NCBI RefSeq assembly: GCF_021130785.1
Contig: NW_025776233.1
Coordinates: 186,001 to 250,000 of the forward strand
DNA length: 64,000 nucleotides
DNA from: Homalodisca vitripennis
Taxonomy: Eukaryota > Arthropoda > Insecta > Hemiptera > Cicadellidae
Direction: 5' to 3'
In this document: positions 10,721 through 22,879 of the stretch, one piece after another
How the letters are laid out: the number at the start of each line of letters is the position of its first letter
Numbering within the stretch: position 1 is the first letter of the stretch
The notes under the pieces: generated by a model
Seen by the model: only the letters and a program-made list of their open reading frames with translations
What the model was told of the DNA's origin: nothing
Database searches by the model: none
Program-made: the position numbers and the translations under genes

Positions 10721-11454
10721 TTTTATCAACCTCTATATAGGATATAAGATATTAATATTATAATATTACCTTATATTAGGTAACTAACCTAATATAACTG
10801 TAGATTTACAAAAATATGACAGAACAGCAACAATCATAAGTCAGGAATCCCGGAATTTACAAAAATCCCTTATTTAAACAAAAAAAACCTAAAGAATAGG
10901 TACATATCATTATAGTTTCGGATGCAATAATCAACTATATACATAGTTATCCAACTGAGAAACATAAAATTGCAGATTTCAGTAAGTATTACTGATTTCA
11001 ACACTGTATCGAAATATCCTACCTCAAATGGAGGTAATAAACTGTATATTTTTCTGCTTCTTTGAAACCTGTCATTCAGAAGAATAACACAATTTCTATT
11101 TTGTCGGCAAGAGAAAGGAAACATATTTTCGTATTGTTCCTATGTACGTAGAATATCTCGATAAGGAAATGAACTTTACATTTAAAATTTTGCATGCAAT
11201 TTCTGTTTAGAGTGTTACGAGACACGGGGTGTGGCATTCTTCATTGTTATTTTTTATAATGCTAATAATAAGAAGTTGGTTATGTTAAAATGTTATTTTA
11301 TATTCCTAATTCAAAAGAATTTTACACCCAAGAAGTTTTTAATTTATAATTTGCCCATAATAAAAATCTATAGGTACTTCCTGTATTAGACTAAAATTTA
11401 CAATATTTTGATTGTTTTAAGGTTATATAAAAAATCATTATAATAGTACTATAC
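10721..11454. other. AT-rich spacer at the centre of the inverted duplication
   Basis: The 84-codon minus-strand frame 10870-11124 has no recognisable domain and no conservation in other copies, so it is not called. Nothing else was identified. Confidence 0.45.
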
Positions 11455-11950
11455 ATATTTACGTCAAGGTCAATACTTTTAATAGTAAATAATGGATAGT
11501 AGAAGATCAAAAAATTGAATCAAGGAGCCTCTAAAATTATATACGTGGTTGTCCGTATGTGAGTTTAATGCAAGAATTTATCTGCATATAAAAGTTGACA
11601 ACATTTACAAATCAAGATTGGCACCACTTACCTACACCTTTGGAACTGTATTTGAAATATTTCCTTAAGCTACTGATTCAAAAAGAGTACAAAAAGCCTA
11701 AAATTAATGTGAAATAATTAGATATGAAATATTTCCGCTCCACGGAACAATGAAAACATCAGAAAGTGAGGGAAAGATTTTGATGAAAGTTATCTTCTTG
11801 AAATCGAATCTTCATTGCAAATACGTAATGATTAATGTGCTGCCTTCTTCGTTGATTTGTAGTCCTAGTTATCAATTTTGTTTTATCCAGCAAGTATTAA
11901 TTAGACGATGAGGTTAATTTTAAAATATATTAAATTATACATATAAGTAT
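11455..11950 (+). repeat. Duplicated non-coding block R1, copy b
   Basis: Direct-orientation partner of 3100-3600; a partial inverted partner lies at 61190-61400. Together with the downstream blocks it keeps the same order as the first copy (R1, R9/R2 flank, R2, R3, R4), so the 3.1-7.3 kb and 11.5-14.0 kb segments are collinear paralogues. Confidence 0.65.
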
Positions 11951-12419
11951 TATAATTAGTAAAATAGAGGTATTATTACTGCTAAACGTTTAAAATTAAT
12001 ACGAATTTGTCCTAAACCCAAATTGCATAGGCCTTAAACTATAATTCAACAATCAAGAAAGGATTCTTTAGTTTCTGAAAACAACACAACCATATAGTAA
12101 AATAAAAATAAGTATTTATCGATTTTCACTCTAAATACAAATGTTTATTTTTTATATTTGGCTATGAATTTTAATCTACATTAAGTTTGTTAAGTCCTTT
12201 TCTTATGATAGTTTGTGTACAAATATATTGCAATGGACTAACTGTAAATATTCATAAAATTGACAGACCTTTGAAATATAAAATATTTCCTACAATTTGT
12301 AAGATGCTCGAAAAGTTAAATGATGACTTGAAACCATTTTGAGCAATTTATTTCTTACTGGTCTGAATGTAGCAATAGTCGGATGTGATGTTTTGAAATG
12401 AATGTTGAGTTTAACTTCA

Positions 12420-12743
12420 ATTCACCTTCGTCTTAATGCAGAGTCTGGAATCAGATGCTATTACAGAATTTACTCCTGTAATCTGCAGCCATGCTCGTCG
12501 GAAGAGATCGATGAAACGAATAAGAAGCTCAAAACGATCAATTTAAATCGTTTTCACATCAGAGACACCTAGAGTACAAAAAATAGAACATAGTGTAAGA
12601 GATTGATTATTCAAAATACAAGAAACTCCACTGTCTGTCCAGCGCTAAAGACTTCATGTTTATATTTTATAATGACAACATTTTTAAAGTAAAGACACTT
12701 TGAGTCTTACGAGGCACTTATTTACAGTCACATCGTGAAGTGA
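12420..12743 (+). repeat. Duplicated block R9 and R2 flank, copy b
   Basis: Aligns with 14860-15040 (direct) around GTCTGGAATC, AATCTG(C/G)AGCCAT and GAAGCTCAAAACGATC, and with 5560-5727 more weakly. The inverted copies are at 10570-10720 and about 7860-8040. Confidence 0.6.
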
Positions 12744-12954
12744 ATGTCCCACATGTCATCACTAGAGAGCCCTAGCAGGCTCGCTTATGTTTACACAAGC
12801 CAGTGATTACCAGATTTTACAAGCAGTTTATAGGGTATTCAGCAGCAGTTAAGCCTGGCTTAATGACACCACCAAAGCCATCTCTATGGTAATGTGTGAG
12901 TGTGGGGAACAGGTCATTAGTGGACTGGGCACTGCAGTAACTAATAGTGACATC
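12744..12954 (+). repeat. Highly conserved duplicated non-coding block R2, copy b
   Basis: Partner of 5728-5934, with about 15 mismatches over the shared 207 bp by eye and a few extra bases after TTTACAC. The sharp edges of conservation at both ends are the notable feature. Confidence 0.75.
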
Positions 12955-13269
12955 ACGGTATTTAATTAATAAATAGAACCAAGTTTAACTTTAAGAAAAT
13001 TTCATAAATTATTACTATTGCATGTTATTTAGAAAGGTCTTTGAAGAAAAACATTTAATATAATAAATATAAAAAAGTATCAGCTACCAAAATAGAAATG
13101 TTTGGTTAAAAATAGTTGTTTAACTAATTTTTTTGAAATAAAACACCTAAAACTATAAATATTTCTACGTTTAGTGTGATTTTTCATGTTCTTAAAGTTT
13201 TAATCTTGCAACAATTATGTGAATGTTATAATTAGGGCGAGGGATCTTAATTTTAAATTAAATTGGTTT

Positions 13270-13930
13270 AACGATTGTCAAAACTATTTATATTGACTCG
13301 ATCACATTTTTTGTGTTTGAAAACATTACAATTAAATTTATTCTTTCATAGTGTAATGCAAATTGTAATAATAAAAGTGGGACATAAACTAAATTAGATG
13401 GAATTAAAGAGTAACATTTATGAATTATTACGAGTTCTTAGTAAATAAATATATTTTGAACTAAAGGTTTTGGATAATCTGCTAATTATCAAACAAACAA
13501 AGCTGTGCAATCACCATTCAATACGATTGTCATTAATAAGAGAATAAGTGTATAATGACAACCTTCATACAAAATAAAACAAACAGGGGTACCGGGTGTT
13601 TGATGTATTGCTGTTTACATTGAATCAGACAGAGGAACAATTTCGCGCTCCGCTGCCAAAGCCGCCTTTCATCTGTTTAATACCACCAAGCAGCTGTAAT
13701 TAATTCTCCCCCTAGATGGTATTTTAATTGGCTTTAGAGATAGGCTAATTTCTAGGGTGTGATGAATGTGTCCTTTATGTGTCAACAGCAGTTGTGGGCA
13801 GGACGTTAGGACAATGTGCACCCACACAATGCCTTGTGTCGGTCACTGTGAGGTACTATGTTCCTGTGTACAATACAACACTGTGTTTGTGTCTAATTAA
13901 TGTATTGTACACCTTAATCATCTTGTAAGA
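13270..13930 (+). repeat. Duplicated non-coding blocks R3+R4, copy b
   Basis: Matches 6660-7260 and 17090-17700. The shared tract CAATACGATTG(T/C)CATTAATAAGAGAATAAGTGTATAATG is almost invariant between this copy and the one at 17337-17377. R4 here contains CAGCTGTAATTAATTCTCCC, which joins an E-box to a homeodomain-type core. Any regulatory meaning is inference. Confidence 0.75.
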
Positions 13931-14500
13931 GGTTAAATATAGAGGTCTTGGATTAGTCTTTAGCTCAACAACCTATTATAATTTGGAGCATTGTGAAAAT
14001 AATGAGAGTTTAAGGTATACATGATTGTACTTGGTAGAATTCAAGGATACAAATTTATAATTAAAACTAATGATTTTTTTTGATACACAAGATAGTTGAT
14101 CTCCTAATAATAATGCAATTGCATAAAAACATGTTAGAAGCTTAATACATCATTAATTAATCGAATAATTAGAAAAGGAAAAATGTATATTTCTGATTTA
14201 CTTCAGATTCTAGTCTGTATCATTTGTAGATGAATAGTTGTTTAAAAATTATTTGAGTTAAATATATAATTTAATCATAATAGAAGGCTAACCCCCATGG
14301 TGGGTGAATTCCTATCTTAATTGCAATTTCAGATTTTTCGTCCGGATTGGGTAATCGTCGTATTAAAGGACCAGATATTTTATTAATATGTGAGCCTTAA
14401 TGTGCAAGGTTCCATATTTTTGTAGTTTGGAAATTTTAAGGTTTGTTCGTTTATTTGTAGATTTGAGAGCATAACATTCTTGCTATAAAAATAAAAATAA
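13931..14500 (+). repeat. Duplicated block R8 and flank, copy b
   Basis: Collinear with 17700-17900 and 19050-19190. Shared tracts include AATGA(G/C)GAGAGTTT, TTCTAATAATGAT-like text, ATTGGGTAA(T/G)CGTC, CCAGATATTTTATTAATA and GCCTTAATGTGC. The second half of the match is displaced in the third copy because a LINE fragment (18.1-19.0 kb) was inserted there. Confidence 0.6.
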
Positions 14501-14859
14501 ATACTTATTCTATGTTTATGTAGCCAATTTTTTATAGTTTAATAAATGATTTCAAAAAATTAAATTAACAATATTAAATAAAATAACAGAATTAGCAACT
14601 TAAACGGACATTTTTGGTTTAAAAATATGTATTTAATAACAAAATAGTTTCTTACAAACGTAAGAGAACAATAATACTTGAAAGATTTTAAGTATCCTTT
14701 GGTTTTACGATGGGCTCTTGTATGTTTTTATTTGTAAAAAGTCATACAATTTGTGTTTTTTCCTTCAAACAATTGTAATACTTTTTAAAAAGGAAATAGT
14801 ATTCTAAAATACAAAACCTATATGTTTCCCGACGAAAAGCTTACGCAAATGTTAGGGTT

Positions 14860-15040
14860 GACCTTCCTTTTAGTGTAGCGTCTGGAATCCAATTCTGTCG
14901 CAGTCTCTCCTGGAATCTGGAGCCATATTCCTTAGAAGACATCTTAAAACAGTCGGTGACGAAGAAGCTCAAAACGATCTCTTTACATCATTTTGACATC
15001 AAAAACACCTATATTACAAAATATAAAAATATAGTGTAAT
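14860..15040 (+). repeat. Duplicated block R9, copy c
   Basis: Third direct-orientation copy of the 12420-12600 segment: GCGTCTGGAATCCAAT, TGGAATCTGGAGCCATA, GACGAAGAAGCTCAAAACGATC, then ATATAGTGTAA. It marks the start of the third paralogous unit, which runs to about 19.44 kb. Confidence 0.6.
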
Positions 15041-17089
15041 CCAGTATATACATACGAGAGGTATTCTCATTCATGAGTGCACTAAGATTTTTCTCATATA
15101 ATCTCTAGCACGGTAGAGTAAATGAAATGTTCTACAATTAAGGAGGCTATGATGGAAAATATTGATTCAGACGCTGCGCTAAAAATAAGGTAAACTAGAG
15201 CTGAAATCCGTGAACGAAACCCCCCTGCTATAGTTGTGTTATTTGTAAAAGCCATATTTTTTATTGATAAGATTGAATTTTGCTGTACCATCATGGGCAT
15301 TTATCTTGTTGCATATACACCTGTCTGATGTAGGTTCTCATTCGTTAATAATTTATATTGACAATTATATAATAAATTATTTTGAGTACAAGACGGGTAC
15401 GAGACTTTTTAATACATCTATTAATCGAATATTTATATAAATATTGCCAGTATTTCAATGATAACGAGGTGTAATCTGCTAAACATGAAAATTTATTTAT
15501 TTCTTTAGAGTGTGGTAACTCATTTTTAAAAAGTAGAATATTTAAACTAAATGCATTCCATATTGTGTTTCCTACTCATTCAAAACTCACGTACCATCAT
15601 CACCGATATTTTTTCCTGGTTCCATGGACATCGTAGCAAAATCGTCTCTCTTCGATTCGCCTGAACATATAGTCGTCAACAAGTTTTGCTGCAAGATAAT
15701 ATACTTCAAAGTAACTCACCAAATAGAATTTTTACCTTTTCTAGTGAACGCAATTGAGGAAATTGATGATACACTAAGTAGAATAAACCCGGAGTCTGGT
15801 ACAAGTTGCACTTGGAGACGATTGTATGAGGATATCAGCAACTTACAAAAAGGGGTTGGAAATTTTGTCAATCAACAAAGCGGTTTTTCCTTGTCTAGCA
15901 CAAACGCTACACGACATGGCTGAGACATCGCATCAAAATTAGGGCTCTCATGGGGACTACTCGGTGTCCAAGGGTGATATGCGGTTGGTGAGGCGTCTAA
16001 CACTTCTAAAAAATAACTGTTAAGGGGTCGGGAGACAGATAGAGAGGAATCTGTCAAGCTAAATGCCGCGATTGTATTGGATTTACAAAGTAATACTTCT
16101 AGACAACGCTCGCCCATTGTCAGGATGTACCGCTCACGACCTTACGCTGGAGAACTCTGGCCTGGCCGGCCACTGTACAAACGACCCTGGGCCTTAAATT
16201 CATACCAAATTATTTGAGTCACTAAAAGTGAGTTTTATTCTGATCATTAAAATAATGGTATAATTATATACACTGTTTAAAAACAACTTAACAAGGTTTA
16301 AACATGGTTAAAACATCCACCTTCTTGGGCAGCCAGCAAGAAAGAATGAAAGAAAATACGTCATCCTATCCATAATTCCTTAGTGATAGAGCTACCGAAT
16401 AATTCCAAGTAATACATCACCATTTCTATCATTACATTATCATTGCATTACAAGTAATTCATATATTCTATCCGTTGAACTTTCTTTTCAAATTTAGTTA
16501 TATCAATAATTGTTGTTAAATATTTTTTAAAATGAAATGTAATGAAGATGCGGCACACGATGATCTAGGCTTGTAATAAGGCCGCCAGGACAATAGTTTT
16601 AAAACAAAATTTGACTTGAAACTAACGCCAAATATATATGGACAAACCTACACTAGTTAAGCTTTAACTAATTATGTTATGGTGCAGGTTAGTATAAAGT
16701 AGTTTTGCAAGATATGCGACATCATCGATAAACTTAAAAAATTAATATAAATAATATAAAGTAACGTCTAAGTAACTTAAACTAACGATTGACTCTAAAG
16801 CTGAATGTGCTCGCTAGTACGTGCAGGTCAATTTTAAAAACATTAGGACATTTTGTACAAGAAAGGAGAACTTTCTTTTATCTCGTTAGCTAAGGTTTCC
16901 AGTTTTATCTATCGGTACAACTCGATGTGCAACAAAAATCTTTTAAGGATTCCGATTTTCGACATATTGTGTGATGTTTCAGGTTCTTTAAGTTTTAAAG
17001 TGTTCAATTATGTAATGAAAACGTTATGTGATTGTTATAATTGTGACCAGTGGTTTTTAATTCTAAACGAAATAGTAAAATTGGGTTGA
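15041..17089. other. Spacer unique to the third paralogous unit
   Basis: Not matched in the other units. It holds an uncertain 99-codon frame (listed separately), a 68-codon minus-strand frame (15094-15300) of no recognised family, and AT-rich DNA. The frame 16853-17089 overlaps sequence homologous to 13150-13270, where it is not open, so it is not coding. Confidence 0.45.
15624..15923 (+). CDS. Uncertain 99-codon ORF, unknown
   Basis: An ATG-initiated frame in a locally less A/T-rich patch. The translation is mixed and globular-looking, for example FLVNAIEEIDDTLSRINPES then TWRRLYEDISNLQKGVGNFV, with one likely amphipathic helix and no signal peptide or membrane span. No TATA box, splice site or poly(A) signal clearly belongs to it, and downstream text stays partly protein-like after the stop in other frames. 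It could be an exon, a transposon relic or chance. I do not recognise a family. Confidence 0.2.
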   Translation: MDIVAKSSLFDSPEHIVVNKFCCKIIYFKVTHQIEFLPFLVNAIEEIDDTLSRINPESGTSCTWRRLYEDISNLQKGVGNFVNQQSGFSLSSTNATRHG

Positions 17090-17700
17090 CCATTGTCAAA
17101 ACTATTTATATTGACTCGAACATTTTTGTTGTTTTTAAAAACATTATAATTACAATTATTCTTTCATAGTATGATGGGAATTGTATTACTAAAGGGGGAA
17201 CATAAAATAAATTACCTCGAATGAAAGAGTAAAGTTCCTGAATTATTACGAAGTTATTAGTAAATAAATGTTTTTAGAATTAGTGGTTTTGGGTAATCTG
17301 TTAAGTAACAAAGGAACAAAGCAGTGCAATCATCATTCAATACGATTGCCATTAATAAGAGAATAAGTGTATAATGAAAACCTTTATGCAAAATAAACCA
17401 AAAAGGAGAACTTCGTGATTGATGTATTGCTGTTTACATAGTATCGGACAGAGAAACAATTTCGCGCCCCTTTGCCTAAGCCGCCTTTCATCTGTTTAAT
17501 ACCGCCAACCAGCTGTAATAAAATCTTCCTATAATTGATATTTTAATTGCCTTTAGAAATATGCTAATTCCTAGCGTGTATTATTAATAAATGAGTCCTT
17601 TATGTGTCAACAACAGTTGTGGGCAGGACATTGTGAGGTACAATGTTCTTGTGTGCACTACATCATTGTGTTTGTGTCATGTTAATAATCTTTTAGGATG
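17090..17700 (+). repeat. Duplicated non-coding blocks R3+R4, copy c
   Basis: Third direct copy of the segment at 6660-7260 and 13270-13930. R4 here (17416-17680) is shortened: the part around CACCCACACAATGCC is missing. The E-box CAGCTG is kept, while the following homeodomain-type core is altered to TAATAAAAT. Confidence 0.75.
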
Positions 17701-18139
17701 TTAAATATAAAGGTTTAGCCTCAGATATGAGCTAAAAAGCAAACCGTAAGTAGAATTATTTTGAAAATGACGAGAGTTTTTGGTATAATTGATTATACTT
17801 AATGACATTTTAGGAAATATATTTATAATAAAACTCACTAATTTTTTTTAAAACAAAATGCACAAGAAATTTGATTCTTCTAATAATGATACAAGTACAG
17901 TACATATTTTAAAAGCGTTTAAAACATTATTATTCACCTAATTTGAAATTTATCAATCCTTAGCTTGATTATGTGTAAATTATAGTGTGTTTAAAACATA
18001 CTTTAGCTAAATATTATAACTTTATAGTAATAAAGAACCAATGAGATCGATGTAAGACCATCCATGATTGTATACACGGGGACATATCCTACACGGTAGA
18101 TTTATCCCTGCTTTAATTGTTATCTTATGTTAAGTGTTA

Positions 18140-19020
18140 TTGTTTTAATGTTTTGTGCGTCTCCTTGGAATACGAATTGGATATACCTTTCTGGACACTC
18201 CAGTGGCTGAAGTGGAAGTCATGTTTGGCTTGCAGTCCCTCTCTCTCCGAAGGAAGTTCTTCGACCTTGTGTTTTTGAACAAGATCGTGAGTGGTGTGCT
18301 GGATTGCCCGGTCGTCTTAAGCTACGACTTCTCCATCCCAAGAGGTACTAGATCGAGGACAATCTTCCAGAGAAGATCCATGCCCTCATACTATGCGTAC
18401 AACTCGTCAGTCCCAAGGCTCCTCCGCTGTGGCAGTGACGTTTGCCCCACTGATTGACTTCCTCATGTGGCCAACTGGATTTAGAAATTGACTGTTTCAA
18501 ATTATTTATAAAAAACCCTAGTTAGGCTTTTGTTGTTGCAGTATCATATTTATGGCAATTTATGATTAGGGTAAAATTTTTACACTATTTTGTTACTTTC
18601 TGTTTGCTTAACTTACTGTTTGTTTGTTATTGTCTTGATTGTTGCATTTTGTTCTAGGTTTATCTTTTGTTATTTCTTTAGGAAATTTAATTTTGTTATT
18701 TTTAAAAGTTTTATCATATTGTTATAGTTTGTTTCAAGTTTATCTCTTGTTATTGCTTTAAAAAGTTTACTGTTATAGTCGTTCAAATTTTATTTTTCAT
18801 TGTTGCCTCTTTTCTTGTCTGGACACTAGTCTTGCTACACTTGCTGTTTTGCTCACAAGCTTCTGACTTTTTTTTTCTTAGTTGTTGTCCATATATTTAA
18901 TGCATGTATTATTGTGTATTTATATAGTATTAGTAGGCCTATATCGTATTGTGTTATTCATATATTATTAATTATTATTGTAAAAATGGTGGATACCGTT
19001 GATAAATAAATAAAATTATA
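18140..19020 (+). mobile_element. 5'-truncated non-LTR retrotransposon (jockey/CR1-like 3' end)
   Basis: The open frame 18155-18457 encodes the C-terminal tail of a LINE reverse transcriptase. It has the typical order LGIRIGY, FGLQSLSLRRKFFDLVFLNK, DCPVVLS, F-IPRGTRSR and YYAYNSSVPRLLR, ending at the natural stop. A T-rich 3' UTR follows, ending in an ATAAATAAATAAAATTATAAA tail near 19003-19021. All catalytic reverse-transcriptase motifs are missing because the copy starts at about 18140. It splits the R8 match of the surrounding duplication, so it inserted after that duplication. Confidence 0.8.
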
Positions 19021-19049
19021 AATCTTATAAAGTATCTGTTTGGGGAGAT

Positions 19050-19440
19050 TGGGTAAGCGTCATTTTTAGTTAGGAGCCCAGATATTTTATTAATAAATGT
19101 GCCTTAATGTGCTACGTTTCATTACATGATAGTTTTGGAAATGTTAAGATTTTTTCGTTTATTTGTACAACGATGTAAGAATAAAAACATTTCCACACAC
19201 TAACTGGGAAATAAACTTAAAGTGCCGTTTAAATAACAGTAACACAAGTGTCGAAGGAGAAAGTAATTACACTTTCATTAGCCATGTATAAAACGCTTAA
19301 CGGTAAGTACAAAGGTGTCCCCACTAAAGAGAACCAATGCTTTTCCTCACAGCAACCTCAACCCTCAATGAATAAACAGCTTTGACATTTTCATTGTTTT
19401 AAATTTGTGTCATATTATTCCCTCCTTTCTGGCCAAATTA
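19050..19440 (+). repeat. Duplicated blocks R8+R5, copy c
   Basis: R8 (19050-19190) matches 14330-14500, and R5 (19210-19440) matches 9150-9370. This is the right-hand limit of recognisable similarity in the duplicated region. Confidence 0.65.
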
Positions 19441-21219
19441 CATATAAAAATGAAATGTATATTTAGATACCGACTTTGTTATAAACATTAATTAATTAAA
19501 TTAAATTTATTTTGAGTATTAATTCATTTTCATATGATAAATGTATTACCTAGTTTTCTATTATTTTTATTTTGGTAAGACAATTAAACTTTTGGATATT
19601 TATCGTTGTCTAGGGACAAAATAGTAATGACCATCCCCTAGAATCAACTTGGATAGGCTGTACCAAGCACAACTTGAAGTATTGGTCCGTTAAATGTTAT
19701 TTTATTAAATAACCTAATATGTAATGTGATATCGATTAAAATAAAGAATGAGGCAAAAAAATAAAAGGTCAAATATCTGTTTAAACGTATATTTAAAAAA
19801 TTTTACTACACCCTGTTCATACGAATAAAGAGAATTTGGGGTTTTTCGCCAAAGTTCTCAGGGTACAAATGCCATTACATGAAGTGTTTTATTGCTATGA
19901 TCCCATTTTAAAATCCTCCATAAACCTACAACCAAAAATTGGCCTTAATTGGCCTTACTGGTTAAAAATAATATTTATGCATTACTAAAATGGAGGAAAC
20001 TCTTGAAAAGAAGTAAAAACTGACTTTTAGAATGAGGGTGTGAAGTTTTATACCAGAGAACTTTTATCGTACTCTAAAAAAAAGCAAAATAATATCCAAT
20101 AAGAGAATACGTTTAATTACACTTGTTTAAACATTGGTTTCTTCGTGGAGATATTGATATATTCTGTCTCAACTAGTGATGACAAAACTGTAAATCCGAA
20201 AAGACTTGCGCTGTTAAATTCATACATTCAGCTCTCGTGTTGATGACTGATGACTAAATGACAGGATTTTCATCCATTAGTCCCTTGACAATCAGCTAAT
20301 GTTCCTCTTCCCATCTACACATTCCATGGTTTAATGCTCTGATGTCATGTTGGAAAACAGTTTGTTCCTACGAATTTATTAAAACTCTTTACTTTTCACA
20401 AAACAACGTTTACACTACTCACTACACACGCTACACTCATGGAGTATTGCTTACTCATGTGTCTAAGATGTTACTCAATAACTTGGGACGGTAGGACGGA
20501 GTGTGGGAGTGCGTGCGTGCGAGGCGACTAACTGTCCCTTCAATCGCAACCCCTATTTGGTGCTACTTTAGGGATAACTCCGAGGCCGTACTGTTATCTA
20601 CACCATGCCTCTGTGATTAGATTTGGTCATTATTGTGTGTGATATTTAGTTTACGTCATTTTTCATTTTATGACGAAGCAATACATCGCTACTATCTAGG
20701 CCAAACAATGAAGGAATATTAAGACATTGAAATAATTAAAGACTTGGCGAAAGGTCTTAAACTCAAATATTTAGGATCTACATCATTAATCTAGTATTTA
20801 GTGTAACTTGAAATTCTATGAGAAATGCTTGCTGGTGTAAGAAGAAGTTAACTGGTCGTAAATGATGAATTAAATTCTAAACAAGAGAAGGAAAAAGTTT
20901 TTTACATTGTTAAAAAATGGTACACTTTCTGCATGGAATAATATATTTAATTTAATTTAATTTAATCACAGTTTATTTAAAAAAAATATTTAAATGCGTG
21001 CCAATTGATTAGAAAATTAGTTTTTCTTTATTACTATACCAGTTAAATGTTTACAGAAAAATATTATCCACATAAATTTAAAGTGGATTAGGAAATGAGT
21101 ATACATGGGCAGTAAAGCCTGTGCGTAGGCTCGAGTTGCTTTCCTGGAGATTTTGAACGAATTGAACCTGGTGATTAATTATCATATAACAAAACACACA
21201 CACACACATATATAATATA
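19441..21219. other. Spacer with a GC-richer island at about 20260-20620
   Basis: Mostly AT-rich with no gene. The 20260-20620 patch is noticeably richer in G+C and contains CACTACACACGCTACACTCA and GGAGTGCGTGCGTGCGAGG. It has no ORF, TIR or RNA fold that I recognise; it may be a repeat fragment. A (TTTAA)n stutter lies near 20943-20966. Confidence 0.4.
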
Positions 21220-21290
21220 ACAAATTTACCCGGCGAGTGAGAGATCCGTGTTCGACTCCCGGTGGAGCAAGAACTTTTTGTGATTCAACG
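21220..21290 (+). repeat. Possible tRNA-derived SINE fragment
   Basis: GTGTTCGACTCCCGG resembles a T-arm with a pol III B box (consensus GGTTCGANTCC), followed by TGGAGCA. No matching A box, anticodon arm or acceptor stem is present upstream, so this is not a tRNA gene. It reads like the 3' half of a tRNA-related SINE. Confidence 0.35.
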
Positions 21291-21364
21291 TTTATTGAAA
21301 TTAAATTAGGCTATTGCTTCGTATAGAAATTTAATGTTTGTATATATATATATATACATACATA

Positions 21365-22874
21365 CAGGGTGGTTATAAATTATTGTACACATTTTAAGAT
21401 TGAATAAATAAATAACCAATCAACTTAAAAACATGGGAATTGTTTTATTAAATTGTAAATTTAACACAGTTTTATAATCTGACTGAAAATTAATAATTGT
21501 ACACTTTACAATAATTATAAAAAGTTTTATAAAAAGAAAGTAAAAATGTCGCTTAAACTGTGGGTGTAAGGTATGATTCTTTTTAATGACTTGTGTTGTG
21601 ACATAGTCAGCTGGTCAACAATGGATCTTTCCACACCAGCTGTTAATTACAGTTGACTAAAAAAACACTAAACTAACCTCAGTATCAAAATGGCTAGTGT
21701 GCAAGAAAAAGCAAGGTGTGTTCTTTGGTTTCATGAAAGCAGATCTGTAATAACTGTTCAAAGAAGGTTTCGTTTAGAGTATGGCCGCAATCCTCCGAGT
21801 AACAATTCTATAAAACGCTGGTATAGGCAGTTTGAACAGACAGGAAGTGTCCAACATAGAAAAGGTGATAATAGACCTCCAGTTTCTGATGCTATTGTTG
21901 ATCAAGTAAGAGAATTGTTTATGAGGAGCCCTGGTAAGTCTACTCGGCGTGCAAGTTTGGAATTAGGATTACCTCGATCAACAGTCTTAAAAATGTTGCA
22001 CAAACACCTTAAGCTCCATCCATACAAAATTCAGTTATTACATGAACTAAAACCTAACGATAAAACCTCGACGCTACGATTTTGCTGTTAGATTACTTGA
22101 CCTCGAAGAACAAACAATAAACATTGGAGAAAGCAATTTCTTGAAAAAAGTAATTTTTTCTGATGTTTCTGGTAAGGTGAATAGACAAAATTGTAGGATT
22201 TGGGGTACTGAAAATCCTCATAATGTTCGAGAACAAGAAAGAGACAGCCCTAAAATAAACGTTTGGTGTGCATTGGCTATAGATGAAGTGATAGGACCCT
22301 TTTTTCGCAGAACCGACAGTCACTAAAGAGGTATACCTCGACATGCTTGAACTTTTTGCAATACCGCAAATTGAGCATAGGCAACCAAATGTTTACTGGC
22401 AGCAAGATGGTGCCCCTCCACACTGGGGTAAGATAGTACGTGACTACCTAAATGACACGTTTCCAGGTCGTTGGATTGGACGGGATGGTCCAATTCCTTG
22501 GCCTCCACGTTCCCCAGACATTACACCCTTAGACTTTTTTTGTGTGGCTATGTCAAGGACAGAGTCTTCGCCAAAAAAGTTCAAGATAATGAGGAACTCA
22601 AGAATAGAGTTCGAGAGGTTATTGGAAGCATAACTCCAACAATGCTCAGAAACACATGTTGTGAGGTTGAATTTAGACTACAAACTTTGCGTGCAAACCT
22701 CGGAGAGCACGTGGAATTAGTTTAGTTTCCTTGTAAAAGTATGAGTAACAGTAATCTTTTAGTCCTTCATTGGTAATAAAACTATTTTAAATTTGCTATT
22801 TAATAAAACAATTCCCATGTTTTTTAAGTTGATTGGTTATTTATTTATTCAATCTTAAAATGTGTACAATAATT
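21365..22874 (+). mobile_element. Tc1/mariner-superfamily element, DD41D type, right tip lost
   Basis: Long inverted repeats of about 85 bp flank a broken transposase. The shared core runs from ATTATTGTACACATTTTAAG through ATGGGAATTGTTTTATTAAA on the left (21378-21460) and its complement on the right (about 22790-22874). The left tip CAGGGTGGTTATAA follows a TA at 21363-21364. The equivalent 13-14 bp are missing on the right, where the repeat runs straight into a TA microsatellite. With one tip gone, this copy should no longer be mobile. Confidence 0.9.
21690..22725 (+). pseudogene. Broken DD41D mariner-type transposase
   Basis: The first frame (21690-22091) starts at ATG and carries the N-terminal helix-turn-helix DNA-binding region typical of this family (NSIKRWYRQFEQTGS, then RRASLELGLPRSTVLKML). 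At least three single-base frameshifts follow: in the AAAA run near 22062-22066, in the T run near 22300-22306 and in the T run near 22535-22541. The first catalytic Asp lies in VIFSDVSGKV, where residues usually between the Asp and the strand are missing. The second lies in WQQDGAPPHW and the third in TPLDFF. Forty-one residues separate the last two in one unbroken frame, giving the DD41D signature of rosa-like elements. Confidence 0.85.
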
Positions 22875-22879
22875 TCCTA

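Noticed and set aside
16853..17089. 78-codon plus-strand ORF
   Set aside because: Homologous DNA at 13150-13270 is not open in this frame.
21230..21275. tRNA gene
   Set aside because: A T-arm-like segment with a B box only; no A box, anticodon stem or acceptor pairing.
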